64,000 bases of DNA from Ochromonas danica (lineage: Eukaryota; Sar; Chrysophyceae; Chromulinales; Chromulinaceae): positions 1 through 64,000 of the forward strand of contig VKHL01000107.1 of assembly GCA_015146655.1 (NCBI GenBank), given 5' to 3'. Shown one piece after another: positions 1 through 9,800 of this stretch; position 1 is the first letter of the stretch, and every line of letters starts with the position of its first letter. The notes below the pieces were generated by a model. The model had not been told where the DNA came from and ran no database searches. It saw nothing but the letters and a program-made list of their open reading frames with translations. Both the position numbers and the translations under genes were made by a program.

Positions 1-90
1 CCCTAACCCTAACCCTAACCCTAACCCTAACCCTAACCCTAACCCTAACCCTAACCCTAACCCTAACCCTAACCCTATCCCTATCCCTAA
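1..90. repeat. Telomeric repeat array (CCCTAA)n
   Basis: Fifteen hexamers lie end to end in the C-rich orientation: twelve perfect CCCTAA units, two CCCTAT variants, then one more CCCTAA before unique sequence begins. This marks the left end of a linear chromosome with TTAGGG-type telomeres. The variant units sit on the inner side, as expected where the telomere grades into older, unmaintained copies. The outer length is set by the window edge and says nothing about real telomere length. Confidence 0.97.
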
Positions 91-561
91 CCGTATAGTA
101 GATGCATCCCAATCCTTCTTATTATGACTTTACGAAAAGATCTGTCAAGATTTCTTAGCTCATGGATATCATGAATATTCTTGGATTCTTGCAAGACAGC
201 ACCATGATGATTAGGAAGTTAGACTACCTTTCTCCCATTCGGACGTTTTTACTGATACCCACTCCAAAAGGAACAATACTGGGACTACGACAAGCACTAT
301 TTTTTCTCCTCTGTCGTGGACACAAGAAGATAAGATAATAATCAAAGCAACAAAGAGAATGTAAAACAAAACAGCAAACATTTAGTGAATCTAACCTGTA
401 ATCTTTGAACCAAAAGGAAAGTCTAGTCCTGGTGTAGTCTACACTTTTCAACTTGACTCGCTGCAGAAGTGATTCCCACAATATTATAGTTTTGCGGTGG
501 AAATTGAAACGGCAGTTTCGGGTTTGCAGTCATTGTGGCAAATGATGTCTTGTTGTATGAA
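91..561. other. Short subtelomeric spacer
   Basis: This stretch separates the telomere from the first gene. It is A+T-rich and holds no convincing gene; an 85-codon reverse frame at 224-481 has no recognisable features. A pyrimidine-poor acceptor-like TTTGCAG ends at 529, so a 5' exon of the next gene could lie here, but I could not identify one. No subtelomeric satellite is visible. Confidence 0.6.
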
Positions 562-2688
562 ATGAACTCCACCTTGTCTTCTTTTATAAGCTCTGCTCAA
601 CTGACTAAAATTCAGCTCTATAACCTAAAAAATTACATCCGGGACTTAGCATTGGATGCAGAGCAAATAACTGTTGAGGGGCTGTTGAGCATGAATGAAG
701 ATGAAGATAAAGATGAAATTTTGGGTGCAGCTAAAGAAATTTTAAAGGAATATTTCAAGTCTTTAGAGCCTTTTCGTCTGAAGGACATGAAGAAATGGCT
801 CTACAATGGAGGTCACGATACTGGTGACGACTTTCTTAGCAGAGACGTTTTTTCCGACTTGTGTATCTATAAACAATCTCATTCTAATTTCCCTGATGTC
901 ATGAAGCAAAGAGACTTTCATAAGGTACTTGTAGTGAGCGGAGAAAGTGGAGCTGGCAAGAGCTTTTCTTCTGTCCGCCTGTTTCCACAACTTTTGGTCA
1001 AAGGGGAACAATATGAGAAGCTGTTGGTCTTCTATTGTTGCCGTTCCCCGGAAGAGAAAGATCTTCCAGAAGAGAAGACAGCAAGGGATAATAAAGCTTA
1101 TAATCAGTTACAGTTTTGGTGGGGTGCTTGCTGGAAAAAGGTATTTGATGATTACCCGCAGCTGGAGAAAGGAGATTGCAAACGAGCTGCCGTGGTTATG
1201 GTCGTGGACGAGCTGGGTAATCGTCCCCATCTACTCCGTGGGCTTCTCTCTATTGCGGCTACATTTGGGAAAATGTGTACAATGAACGATGATGAGACAA
1301 GCAGCAGCGTTAGTTACCACAATACAGCAAAAGTTGGTCAATTCCGTCTTATTTGTGTTGGAACTGGTTTGGACTGGTCAGTCCATCACTTGGACGAAGA
1401 GCTCGCCAGCGATCCAAGTAAATACCACCATATTTCCATCCAGCCATGGTCCTTGGCCAACTTCCAGTCGTACGTTGCGAGGAGCCTGCACTCAATCATG
1501 CCTGAGAAGCACCGCCAGGAGGTGATCACTGAGCTGATGACTTTGCAACTTTCACGGATTGGAAGCAATCCGCGCTGTGCCGAGTACTTAATGGAAGCTC
1601 TGAATAAAAATAGCAGAATAGAAAGTAGCTTTTCCCCGGCAACCACGCTCTTCAATCACCGTGCAGAAATATTCCGCAATGTTGCCTCTCAGTATCGGAA
1701 TGCGAATGGTATTGCCAAGTTGTTTTCTCTCCATAAAGATGCTGCAAGTGAGCTCCTTTCTTCCGCTCTACGACTGGTTTACTCTCAGGATCTTCATGGT
1801 GACAATCTGGAAAAAGCAAAGCAGCTGCTCATATACGGCGTTCTTAGTTATGATGAGAAGCTCTATATAAGTCCAGCAATGTTATTGATGCTACTAAGTG
1901 AGTTTGGATATCGGGACATGACAGTGCTCGATGGTGAAGACTTTGAGCAACTAACAGCGCTTCGAGAACTCGGACACATCTTGATGGAGGAAGCGAGAGC
2001 TAAGGTCTTTATCATCGTCCTAAAGGAGCCAATTCCCAGCACTCGAGCCAATGAAATGAAGAATGGCAAGTTTTCCTTTCAACTACCGCGTCGTTTCTTT
2101 CATCCTGCCACTCAAGGCAGCACTTCTGTTGAGCAAATTCACAAGGATGCATATTACATTATTGTAAATGGTCCCAGGGCTCCATCGGCAGATGTAATCG
2201 TCTTGCCCCCTGAGGCTCAAAAGCAGCGGCGAGCTCGTTTTATCCAGGCTAAAAAGTATATTAAGGGTTACAACCCTTCTCTAAAAGCTTTCAAAAAGGA
2301 ATTAGCAAACCTTGGTCTGGATGAGCAAGCGCAGCGGGCAACCTACTGCTTGCACCAAGCATTAGCGAACGGAAGACAAATGGAGTTCGAGTTCGTTCTA
2401 AGTTGCGGCGATGTCAATGGTGGTGTTTCTCAAGCCTTGCACGACAAGATCGAGTCCATTAAGAACAATTCTGGAGCAGATCTGAAGGCCGAGGTAGTTC
2501 ATCCTCTTTGGCAAAGCATCATGATAGATGGCGACGTGCCATGTGACAATCACAAATACACGGTGCAAATACACGAAGACAAACAAAGCTACAGTATTAC
2601 ATCCACTCGAATCTGCAAGCAAGGAACAGTTGAAAACGATGATGATCTTGGAGATCTGAATGCGCAACTTGAGGATACAAAGTTATAA
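562..2688 (+). CDS. Subtelomeric P-loop NTPase, Crinkler/RHS-like
   Basis: A 708-residue intact frame. Seen directly: a Walker A box GESGAGKS near residue 127, a Walker B-like strand VVMVVDELG near 211, and a following LICVGTGLDW strand near 263. The N-terminal 125 residues are helical and acidic and the C-terminal third has no motif I recognise. The order P-loop, acidic Walker B and long helical tail resembles the NTPase module found in Crinkler (CRN) and RHS-type multigene families, which often sit near telomeres; that assignment is inference. The frame is open upstream to 508, where only a GTG lies, so the first ATG at 562 is taken as the start; an acceptor-like TTTGCAG at 523-529 leaves room for a missed 5' exon. 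AATAAA-like signals follow the stop. If it is not of this family, it is an unclassified STAND-like ATPase. Confidence 0.5.
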   Translation: MNSTLSSFISSAQLTKIQLYNLKNYIRDLALDAEQITVEGLLSMNEDEDKDEILGAAKEILKEYFKSLEPFRLKDMKKWLYNGGHDTGDDFLSRDVFSDLCIYKQSHSNFPDVMKQRDFHKVLVVSGESGAGKSFSSVRLFPQLLVKGEQYEKLLVFYCCRSPEEKDLPEEKTARDNKAYNQLQFWWGACWKKVFDDYPQLEKGDCKRAAVVMVVDELGNRPHLLRGLLSIAATFGKMCTMNDDETSSSVSYHNTAKVGQFRLICVGTGLDWSVHHLDEELASDPSKYHHISIQPWSLANFQSYVARSLHSIMPEKHRQEVITELMTLQLSRIGSNPRCAEYLMEALNKNSRIESSFSPATTLFNHRAEIFRNVASQYRNANGIAKLFSLHKDAASELLSSALRLVYSQDLHGDNLEKAKQLLIYGVLSYDEKLYISPAMLLMLLSEFGYRDMTVLDGEDFEQLTALRELGHILMEEARAKVFIIVLKEPIPSTRANEMKNGKFSFQLPRRFFHPATQGSTSVEQIHKDAYYIIVNGPRAPSADVIVLPPEAQKQRRARFIQAKKYIKGYNPSLKAFKKELANLGLDEQAQRATYCLHQALANGRQMEFEFVLSCGDVNGGVSQALHDKIESIKNNSGADLKAEVVHPLWQSIMIDGDVPCDNHKYTVQIHEDKQSYSITSTRICKQGTVENDDDLGDLNAQLEDTKL

Positions 2689-2922
2689 TAAATGATGTGA
2701 TTTAATTTCATTGCATGTCTAGGAACAATAAGATGATGTATTATGTAAAAATAAAATGATTAGTGTTAGGGTTATTCACTTACCATTATCTCATTTATTT
2801 CCCATTAGGACCTACACACAAGAGTTTTTGTTGTCACTGCCCGTGCAACTAAACAGCCACACAATGGACCACCTCCGATCGGAAGGCTTGGTGGGCCGTA
2901 CCACAAGCGTTTGGTTTGATTA

Positions 2923-3048
2923 GATATCGTGTAGAGTAGAGTTGTGTAGAGTAGAGTTCTTGGTTGAATTGCCTTTTCATGGGCGAGAAAGTGGGGGCAG
3001 ATATCGTGTAGAGTTGCTACAAAGCGTTTTCTTGGTTGAATTGCCTTT
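2923..3048. repeat. Imperfect direct duplication in spacer
   Basis: Two related segments, about 2923-2976 and 3000-3048, share GATATCGTGTAGAGT at their start and TTCTTGGTTGAATTGCCTTT at their end, with different filler between. The first copy also repeats GTGTAGAGTAGAGTT internally. The surrounding spacer (2689-3099), between the 3' ends of two convergent genes, holds AATAAA-like sites and otherwise nothing I recognise. Confidence 0.7.
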
Positions 3049-3099
3049 CGAAAGAAAAACTACAAATTGCTTTGTGGTTAATAAGTGACAGGAAGCTAA

Positions 3100-4095
3100 C
3101 TATCCATTGCTGCACCATCCTTGCTCTTGCTTGCCAATGCGCGAAAAGAGTGTGACCAGCTCAGAGAGGGAAGAAAACGGGCTTGCTTTGAAATTCTTGG
3201 CATGCGCTGCGATGATCACATCGATTACAGTATTTTCTAAAGTTGTATAGCGATGATCTTCAGCAATACTGCTATTGTGTGAGGAATTATGGAGGAGGTC
3301 TTTCGATGAGCGCAGAACTAGTGGAAGACGATTGATAGAGGCATTCATTCGCTCATAGACCAGTATTTTGCTCTCTCCAAAGGTCTGCAGAAAATAGTCC
3401 TGCGTAATTGGATTATCTGTGAGTAAAAAGACAGGTTCGTCAAGCGGTCGAGACTCAACGAAATGAATGAAAGGTTGCAAAGAAGGCCGACGGCGACCGC
3501 CAGATTGCCTCACAAGGTGCTGTGCTAGATCCGTCTCGCGAATGTGCATTGCTGAAGAACTGCAAATATTGTACCTCTCCACAAAAGAAAGAGCCTTGTA
3601 CATTACCTCACGAACTGGTCGGTAGCGACTATGCATCCGATACTCAATTTCCGCCCAGGATGGCAGCCCAAACCGATTTCGAGGAATGTTGTTCATTCTC
3701 ATAATCCAATTGAACACAGCAAAGGAGTTTTCATAGTTGATCTTGGCGTGTTTATCGAGCACATAACGGGATATATTGTTTGCAAAGATAACTCCATCTA
3801 TGGGCTCGAAGACGCTAAGGAAATGACCCGGGCAAGCTTCATTCTTCTCCCAAATAAACACCAGATGCGCACCTTCATACTTGTGCTCAGCGACGTACAT
3901 ATAGGCAGCCATGACTCGCAAACGGTTGGCCAGACCTGATGTGGACTCCGCCACGATGTAACCTGGATCTGGCCCTTGATACGGCGGTATGATAGAAGTG
4001 GGGTTATCAGCCTTTGCACAACACCGATTCAGTAGTAAGGTAGTGCGTTCCATTATTATGATGAAACAAAGAATCAAATACGATGATGTCTTCAT
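3100..4095 (-). CDS. Secretory-pathway O-fucosyltransferase-like protein
   Basis: A 331-residue single-exon protein. A hydrophobic N-terminal segment (about residues 5-22) suggests a signal anchor, placing the rest in the Golgi or ER lumen. Motifs seen: SGLANRLRVMAA near residue 53, the arginine-bearing AMHIRETDL near 182, and VFLLTDNPITQDYF near 221, followed by a C-terminal helix with ASPFSSLSELV. The HxRxTD loop and the GLxNRL loop are typical nucleotide-sugar sites of GT-B fold fucosyltransferases (GDP-fucose O-fucosyltransferase and NodZ/FUT8 relatives). Several N-x-S/T sites are present. The start ATG at 4095 is the first in frame. Which acceptor it modifies cannot be told; another GT-B glycosyltransferase is possible. 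Confidence 0.6.
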   Translation of the reverse strand: MKTSSYLILCFIIIMERTTLLLNRCCAKADNPTSIIPPYQGPDPGYIVAESTSGLANRLRVMAAYMYVAEHKYEGAHLVFIWEKNEACPGHFLSVFEPIDGVIFANNISRYVLDKHAKINYENSFAVFNWIMRMNNIPRNRFGLPSWAEIEYRMHSRYRPVREVMYKALSFVERYNICSSSAMHIRETDLAQHLVRQSGGRRRPSLQPFIHFVESRPLDEPVFLLTDNPITQDYFLQTFGESKILVYERMNASINRLPLVLRSSKDLLHNSSHNSSIAEDHRYTTLENTVIDVIIAAHAKNFKASPFSSLSELVTLFSRIGKQEQGWCSNG

Positions 4096-4307
4096 TCAGG
4101 CCCTCTTATTTCTTCTGTCGATTTGATGGGCTTGGGATGGTAGGCCTCCTCCGCAAATAACAATGACAAGTTGGGTGCACAAGACAACAATAATTGCAGA
4201 TTTCGAATTTGGTTGTTTTCAGAAAATAGCCTGTTTATATAAGGTCCAATTTATGTTACACGGAGGAAGCAAGATAATGTGAGGGCCATCTACCAACTAA
4301 AGAGATC

Positions 4308-6386
4308 TTATTTCTTCTCTTCATATTCAGCAGACTTGGCATCCTCAGGCTTAGCATCTCCACCTTCTTGCTTGCCAGAAGAGTACATAGCTTGCCCAAT
4401 CTTCATCGAAGCGTTAGAAAGAGCCTGAACTTGCTCCTTGACCTTCTCAACATCAGCGTTGCTGTCCAGCTGCTTGGCAGCATCAATGGTGGCTTGGATC
4501 TCAGACTTCACAGAAGCATCGATCTTCTCTCCATGCTCATGCAAATTCTTGGAGACACTGTGGATAAGAGAATCGAGCTCATTGCGAGCCTCAACACCTT
4601 CACGTCGCTTAGCGTCAGCAGCCTGGTTGCAGGCTTCAGCATCTCTAACCATCTTCTCAATATCAGCCTGATGAGAAAGGCCGCCAGAACTCTGGATAAC
4701 GATGCGCCGCTCCTTGCTGGTAGCTTTATCGCGAGCGGAGACATGAAGGATGCCATCAGCATCAATATCAAAGGAGACTTCGATTTGTGGAACACCACGA
4801 GGAGCAGGAGGGATTCCTACCAAGTCGAATTCGCCCAAGAGTTTGTTGTCGGCCGCCATATCACGCTCTCCCTGCAGAACCTTGATTTGAACTTGAGTTT
4901 GAGAGTCAGCAGCAGTGCTGAAAGTCTGAGTCTTCTTGGTGGGAATGGTGGTGTTGCGATTAATGAGACGGGTGAAAACTCCACCCAGAGTCTCGAGGCC
5001 CAAAGAGAGAGGAGTGACATCGAGCAGAAGAATATCTTTGACATCTCCGCGCAAAACACCACCCTGGATAGCAGCGCCCATGGCAACAACCTCATCAGGA
5101 TTGACACCTTTGGAAGGTTTGCGTCCAAAGAACTCCTCAACTATGGTCTGAACCTTGGGCATGCGAGTCATGCCGCCTACCAACAGAACTTCATTGAGTT
5201 GGTCCTTTGTTACTCCAGAGTCCTTCAGGCAAACCTTGCAAGGACCAAGAGTCTTTTGAACGAGATGGTCAACCAAGCTCTCGAACTTAGCCTTGGTGAG
5301 CTTAATATTCAAGTGCTTAGGACCCGAGGAGTCGGCAGTAATGAAAGGGAGAGAAATTTCAGTAGCGTTCAAACCATCAAGCTCCCTCTTCGCCTTTTCT
5401 GCGGCCTCACGCAAGCGCTGCATAGCCAAAGCATCCTTGCTTAGATCGATACCGCTCTCCTTCTTGAACTCTCCCAATAAATGCTTGAGCAGAGCTTCAT
5501 CGAAGTCTTCTCCACCCAACAATGTGTCGCCATTAGTGGCCTTCACTTCGAAAACTCCACCGTTGATCTCGAGGATAGAAATATCGAAGGTTCCACCGCC
5601 AAGATCGAAGACAGCGATGACCTTACCATCAGCCTTGTCTAACCCATAGGCCAGAGCAGCAGCAGTTGGCTCATTGATAATGCGAAGAACCTCCAAACCA
5701 GCAATAGTACCAGCATCTTTAGTCGCTTGGCGCTGTTGATCGTTGAAATAAGCAGGCACAGTGATGACAGCTTTGGACACTGGTCTGCCGAGGAAACCTT
5801 CGGCGGTCTCCTTCATCTTCACTAATACCATGGAACCAATCTGGGAAGGAGAGTATTTCTTTCCTTGAGCTTCGACCCAGCAATCATCGGAGTTGTCAGC
5901 CTTGACTAACTTGTAAGGAACGACTTTCTGCACGTCCTTTACCAACTTGTCATCAAAAGAGCGACCAATGAGACGCTTCACAGCAGAGAGAGTGTTTGCA
6001 GGATTGGTGACGGCTTGACGCTTGGCGGCCTGGCCAACAAGACGCTCGCCATCCTTAGTGAAGGCAACAACCGAGGGGGTAGTGCGCGCTCCCTCGGCAT
6101 TCTCAATAACACGCGGAGCTTTACCCTCCATAATGGCCACGCAAGAGTTGGTGGTACCTAAATCAATACCAATGATATCGCCAACATCTTTAGAGCCCGC
6201 AAGCGGAGAAGCATGGAAGCTGCGAAGAGTCATATTGGTCATATTGGCGGAAACCTGTGAAAATAATTTCATCCAAGTAAATTAACCCCAACCCAGATAA
6301 GCACCGCAGAAAGAAAGATCGTCCATCCCTACCTGTTGCTTGCGCCAAACAGCGCCAGCATTGCGTAAGACGGAGGTCCTCAGCAT
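4308..6386 (-). CDS. Mitochondrial Hsp70 chaperone
   Basis: Two exons, 6386-6333 and 6254-4308, joined across a 78-base GT-AG intron, give 666 residues. Exon 1 encodes [18 protein letters not shown], a basic amphipathic presequence; exon 2 begins VSANMTN. All three Hsp70 signatures are present: [22 protein letters not shown] and [13 protein letters not shown]. The ending SAEYEEKK is of the mitochondrial/DnaK kind, not the EEVD of cytosolic Hsp70. The protein would drive import through the inner membrane translocase and fold matrix proteins, with J-protein and GrpE partners. A start at 6272 within the intron would give a longer open frame, but the presequence and splice sites argue for the two-exon model. 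It is divergently placed from nothing close; its 5' spacer is 466 bases. Confidence 0.96.
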
Positions 6387-6852
6387 GTCCGAGAGTTCTT
6401 TCTGTCGATGAGAAAGGTTGTACTTTCTTCTCGAAGGTGTGGCGACGGCGAGCGCTGCACCACAGCGGTGGCAGGAGGCAACCAATAGTCGATATTGCCA
6501 AAACTCGCTTTATGCGGAGGGAGCGGAAATTCAACATTCAAGTTCTGGAATGTCTGTCCATGGAATTCCATCTGGAATCAGCGAAGAGTGGAGAGGTTGC
6601 TCAACCAAGAGAAGAAAAGAGAAGGTCAATGTATTTATTTTACCACACGACAATGTCAAAAGACAGAGCCTCAACTTCACTTTTTATATTACTTAATTTC
6701 TCTGTCCCATCATCCATCGGCGCCACACATATCCTTTTAACACGATTAAGCACTACAATGTAGTGGTTTATTATGCTCAGGCTAAGTTAGACTGCTATGT
6801 AATATTGTGATTGAGTATTGTTACATCACAATACTCGAGAGAAATAAAACAT
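6387..6852. other. Spacer upstream of mitochondrial Hsp70
   Basis: This spacer lies between the start of the Hsp70 gene and the stop of the next reverse-strand gene, so it should hold the Hsp70 promoter and the other gene's 3' end. Several short frames overlap here on both strands and none shows conserved features. I see no clear repeat or heat-shock element array. Confidence 0.5.
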
Positions 6853-9800
6853 TTAGAGGCTGACTTCAATATCATTGTCGTCTTCCAGGGTGAAATGCCC
6901 CTTCTTATTGCCGAGAGGATTGACGACAGGTTGATAGCCTTTTTTCCCAGCGCCTCCCCACAAAGGCTTACTGGTTGACCACGATGAACCAGTGGTAGAG
7001 GTCGAGTTCTCGGCTCCTGCTGCCGATTCGACCGAGCTAAATCCTACAGAAGCTTCTCTTGGAGCACTTGACATAGGAGTGGCTCTTGCACCCATGCGAT
7101 AGGCAGCATCAACTCCTGAACTTACTGCCTCTCCAACCTTTTGACCGAAGACCTTTGCGCGAGAGCCCAGGTCGCCCAGAATATTTTGCCAATCCCTCGC
7201 AGAAGTTGACGGAGAGTTATCACCTTCAGCGGATGGTGGTTTGTAGGACTCATCCCTAGCGCCCAGGATGTCAGCAAATGTCGGCCGAGCACTGAATTCA
7301 TTGGTTGCATGTACAGACATCTTATACCAGTATCCCCCAAGACCTACAAGTGCCAGAAGCAGCAATATCAAGAGAACAATAGCCATCATCCAAGAGCTGC
7401 CCCCAGCTGTTTGTGCATCTCCGTCTCCACCGCCTTCGGTTGAATCTCCCTCATCAGCATCAGGTGTTGAACTTGTTGCAACGAAAACCGATGAGTAGAC
7501 ATATGTCTGAGTCTGGCAGTCAAGGCCAGAACCGCACCCACCGTCCATCAGAGAAACCTTGCTCACCTGACGAAGGCAGTCAGAATCGCACTGAGCAGAC
7601 AAAACCATTGTATAGCGTGTATGTGTTTTCAGCCCTTTCAGTGTGTAGCTTAAAGAGCGGTCAATATTGACCTTAATAGAACTGGTAGGTATACGAAACA
7701 CCGAAGCCCCTGTATGACCCAATAAATACGACATGCGCTCCAAACCGCAAGATGAGGTGAGCAAAGCTTCTTCTGTGGCCTGACTGAGTAAGGAAGTGTC
7801 AAATATATGGATGCGGTAGGTTAAGAAGTCCGCTGCAACAGGAGAGATTATATTGGGTAGCAGGACTCCAGAAGGTGCCCACTGTAGTGTAACATGATTT
7901 CCTGTCACTGCAGTTGCGCTTACAGTGGAACGAGAAATATCGTTACTACCCAGCAGCACAATCCGAGGGGTCACATCCCTACCACCTACAGTACGGCTGA
8001 TAGTTAGAGAAAATCGGCCAGTGCCATTGGCCAAAAGAAAGTAGTTCCTTGCATCGCCATTGAGATTCGTGCGAGAAGTTGGAGTGGGCAGTATAAGATG
8101 GGCGCGCCGATCATAGGATGATTGGCAACTATCGCGTCCATTATGATCCCAGCGATGGATACAAGTTTGTGTCACATCCGCACGATAGGCATAGCTCTGA
8201 GTAGATGGAAGTGCACCACCAAGACAACGGCCATCATCTGCGCAGGCATACAAAGTCGTTGATCCACTACATTGCTCCAATTCCACCATAAGACTCTCTT
8301 GAGTGGAGGAACCAACGGCGGGCGAAGGGAGGCACAGCTCATAATAAAGACCTTTGTTTGCAGCATCATCAAGACGCCTAGCAAGGATAGCATCTCCTGC
8401 TAACTGCCCCATGCAAGGTACCAATAGCACATCGCCAGGAGTACGCGCAGCAATGCTGAATACTGCCGATTGACTAATGTCTCCTCTATGAGTTACGCTC
8501 ACAAAGTAGTTGCATTCTTCATTTGATCCCTCGGAGGAGCGAGGATTGCAATAAACCGCCTCAGTTGCAGCTATGTGCCGAGAAATCAACACCGTAGATG
8601 TACCTGCATCAGGAGCAACTGTGAAGTTCAACTGATGATGACCTGGCAACGCTGATGGATGTCGATGCAAAGCGGTGCACTTGGTGCTGAGACAGCTCGA
8701 AATCCAAACCTCCAGTGGAGCGCAAGGACAGCCTGGAATACAATTATAATCGTCTTCAACACTCTCCCTAGCACCACGCAGAGAAGCAATGGTATTGTTG
8801 TTCGCGTCGTTGCCGCCAGTGCTATTGCATTGAGGCAAAATGGTGAGAATGACATCGTCTCCTCCAGAAACTTCCCGCGCCGCAACATGGAAGGAAAAAG
8901 AAGCTTGTTGAACGCGGCGTACAATAGGAGAAGCAGGCAGACAGACGTCTGTATCTTCATTGCGTTGAGAACAAATAAAAGCGGAGGTAGTTCTAGCCAC
9001 TTGGGGCACTCCAGGTAAGAGAGAAACTGTACCCCCCACTGGGCTGACAACCAAAGTGAATCGTGCAGCACTATAGCCATAGACTGTGATAAAGACAGGC
9101 GCATAAGCAGCAGGCCGATATGCCATTAATGGATCACAAGAAGGATCAACGAAAGTATTGGGCAAAATTGCACTGCAAGGGGAGTCATAGGAAATGATGA
9201 TTTGATCGGAGGCAGCAGAACGTGAAGTCCAGGTGAAATTGGAACAATGCACCTGCCAAGGGGTTGATCCAGGAACGCAGTGTGGGTTAGAATATTGCGA
9301 GGAAACCAGAAGATCAGGATCGCCACTACGAGCTGTGAACACCAATAAACTAGTCAGTGAAAGCATGCGGTGCTACAAGAATGCAACCTCTAACCTGTTA
9401 AGGTGATGTGCAAGTCTTCTAAGGAATCAGGATAGAATTGAAATAACTCGTTCTGGCCTGCACCTACATAATGAATCTGGGGTTGACCTACAAGAAACAG
9501 AGATCGAATAGAGATGCAGAAGAAAAGTTATGGTAACAGGCATGATGATCCATAAAACAGATACCTAATATAAAAATCTCACCAGCAAGAAGAAGAACCG
9601 GGCGATTTGAGCTTGTGCACACTATAAGAAAACGCACACTGGAAAGAGCCCGTACAGTCACCACCAGGACACTTTCCTCCGTATGTGGACCAGGAATAAA
9701 AATGTGGTTTTCCTCCGTTCCTGCCGTCGTGTACGAATAAGTTCGGGGATTCTCCGGATCTGGAAGGAGGCCATTCTCTTGATCTCCTCCACCCGCGGAA

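Noticed and set aside
224-481. 85-codon reverse frame near the telomere
   Set aside because: No motif, unusual composition and no support from context; likely chance.
2762-2772. Interstitial telomere repeat (GTTAGGGTTA)
   Set aside because: Only one and a half units; expected by chance in A+T-rich DNA.
4368-5444. 358-codon forward frame opposite Hsp70
   Set aside because: It mirrors the Hsp70 coding frame, a well-known effect of codon bias in this gene family; the forward product has no features.
6853-9366. Separate gene starting at ATG 9366
   Set aside because: That ATG lies in an intron ending GTTCACAG; the small exon 9395-9487 links both large frames in phase and completes a repeat.
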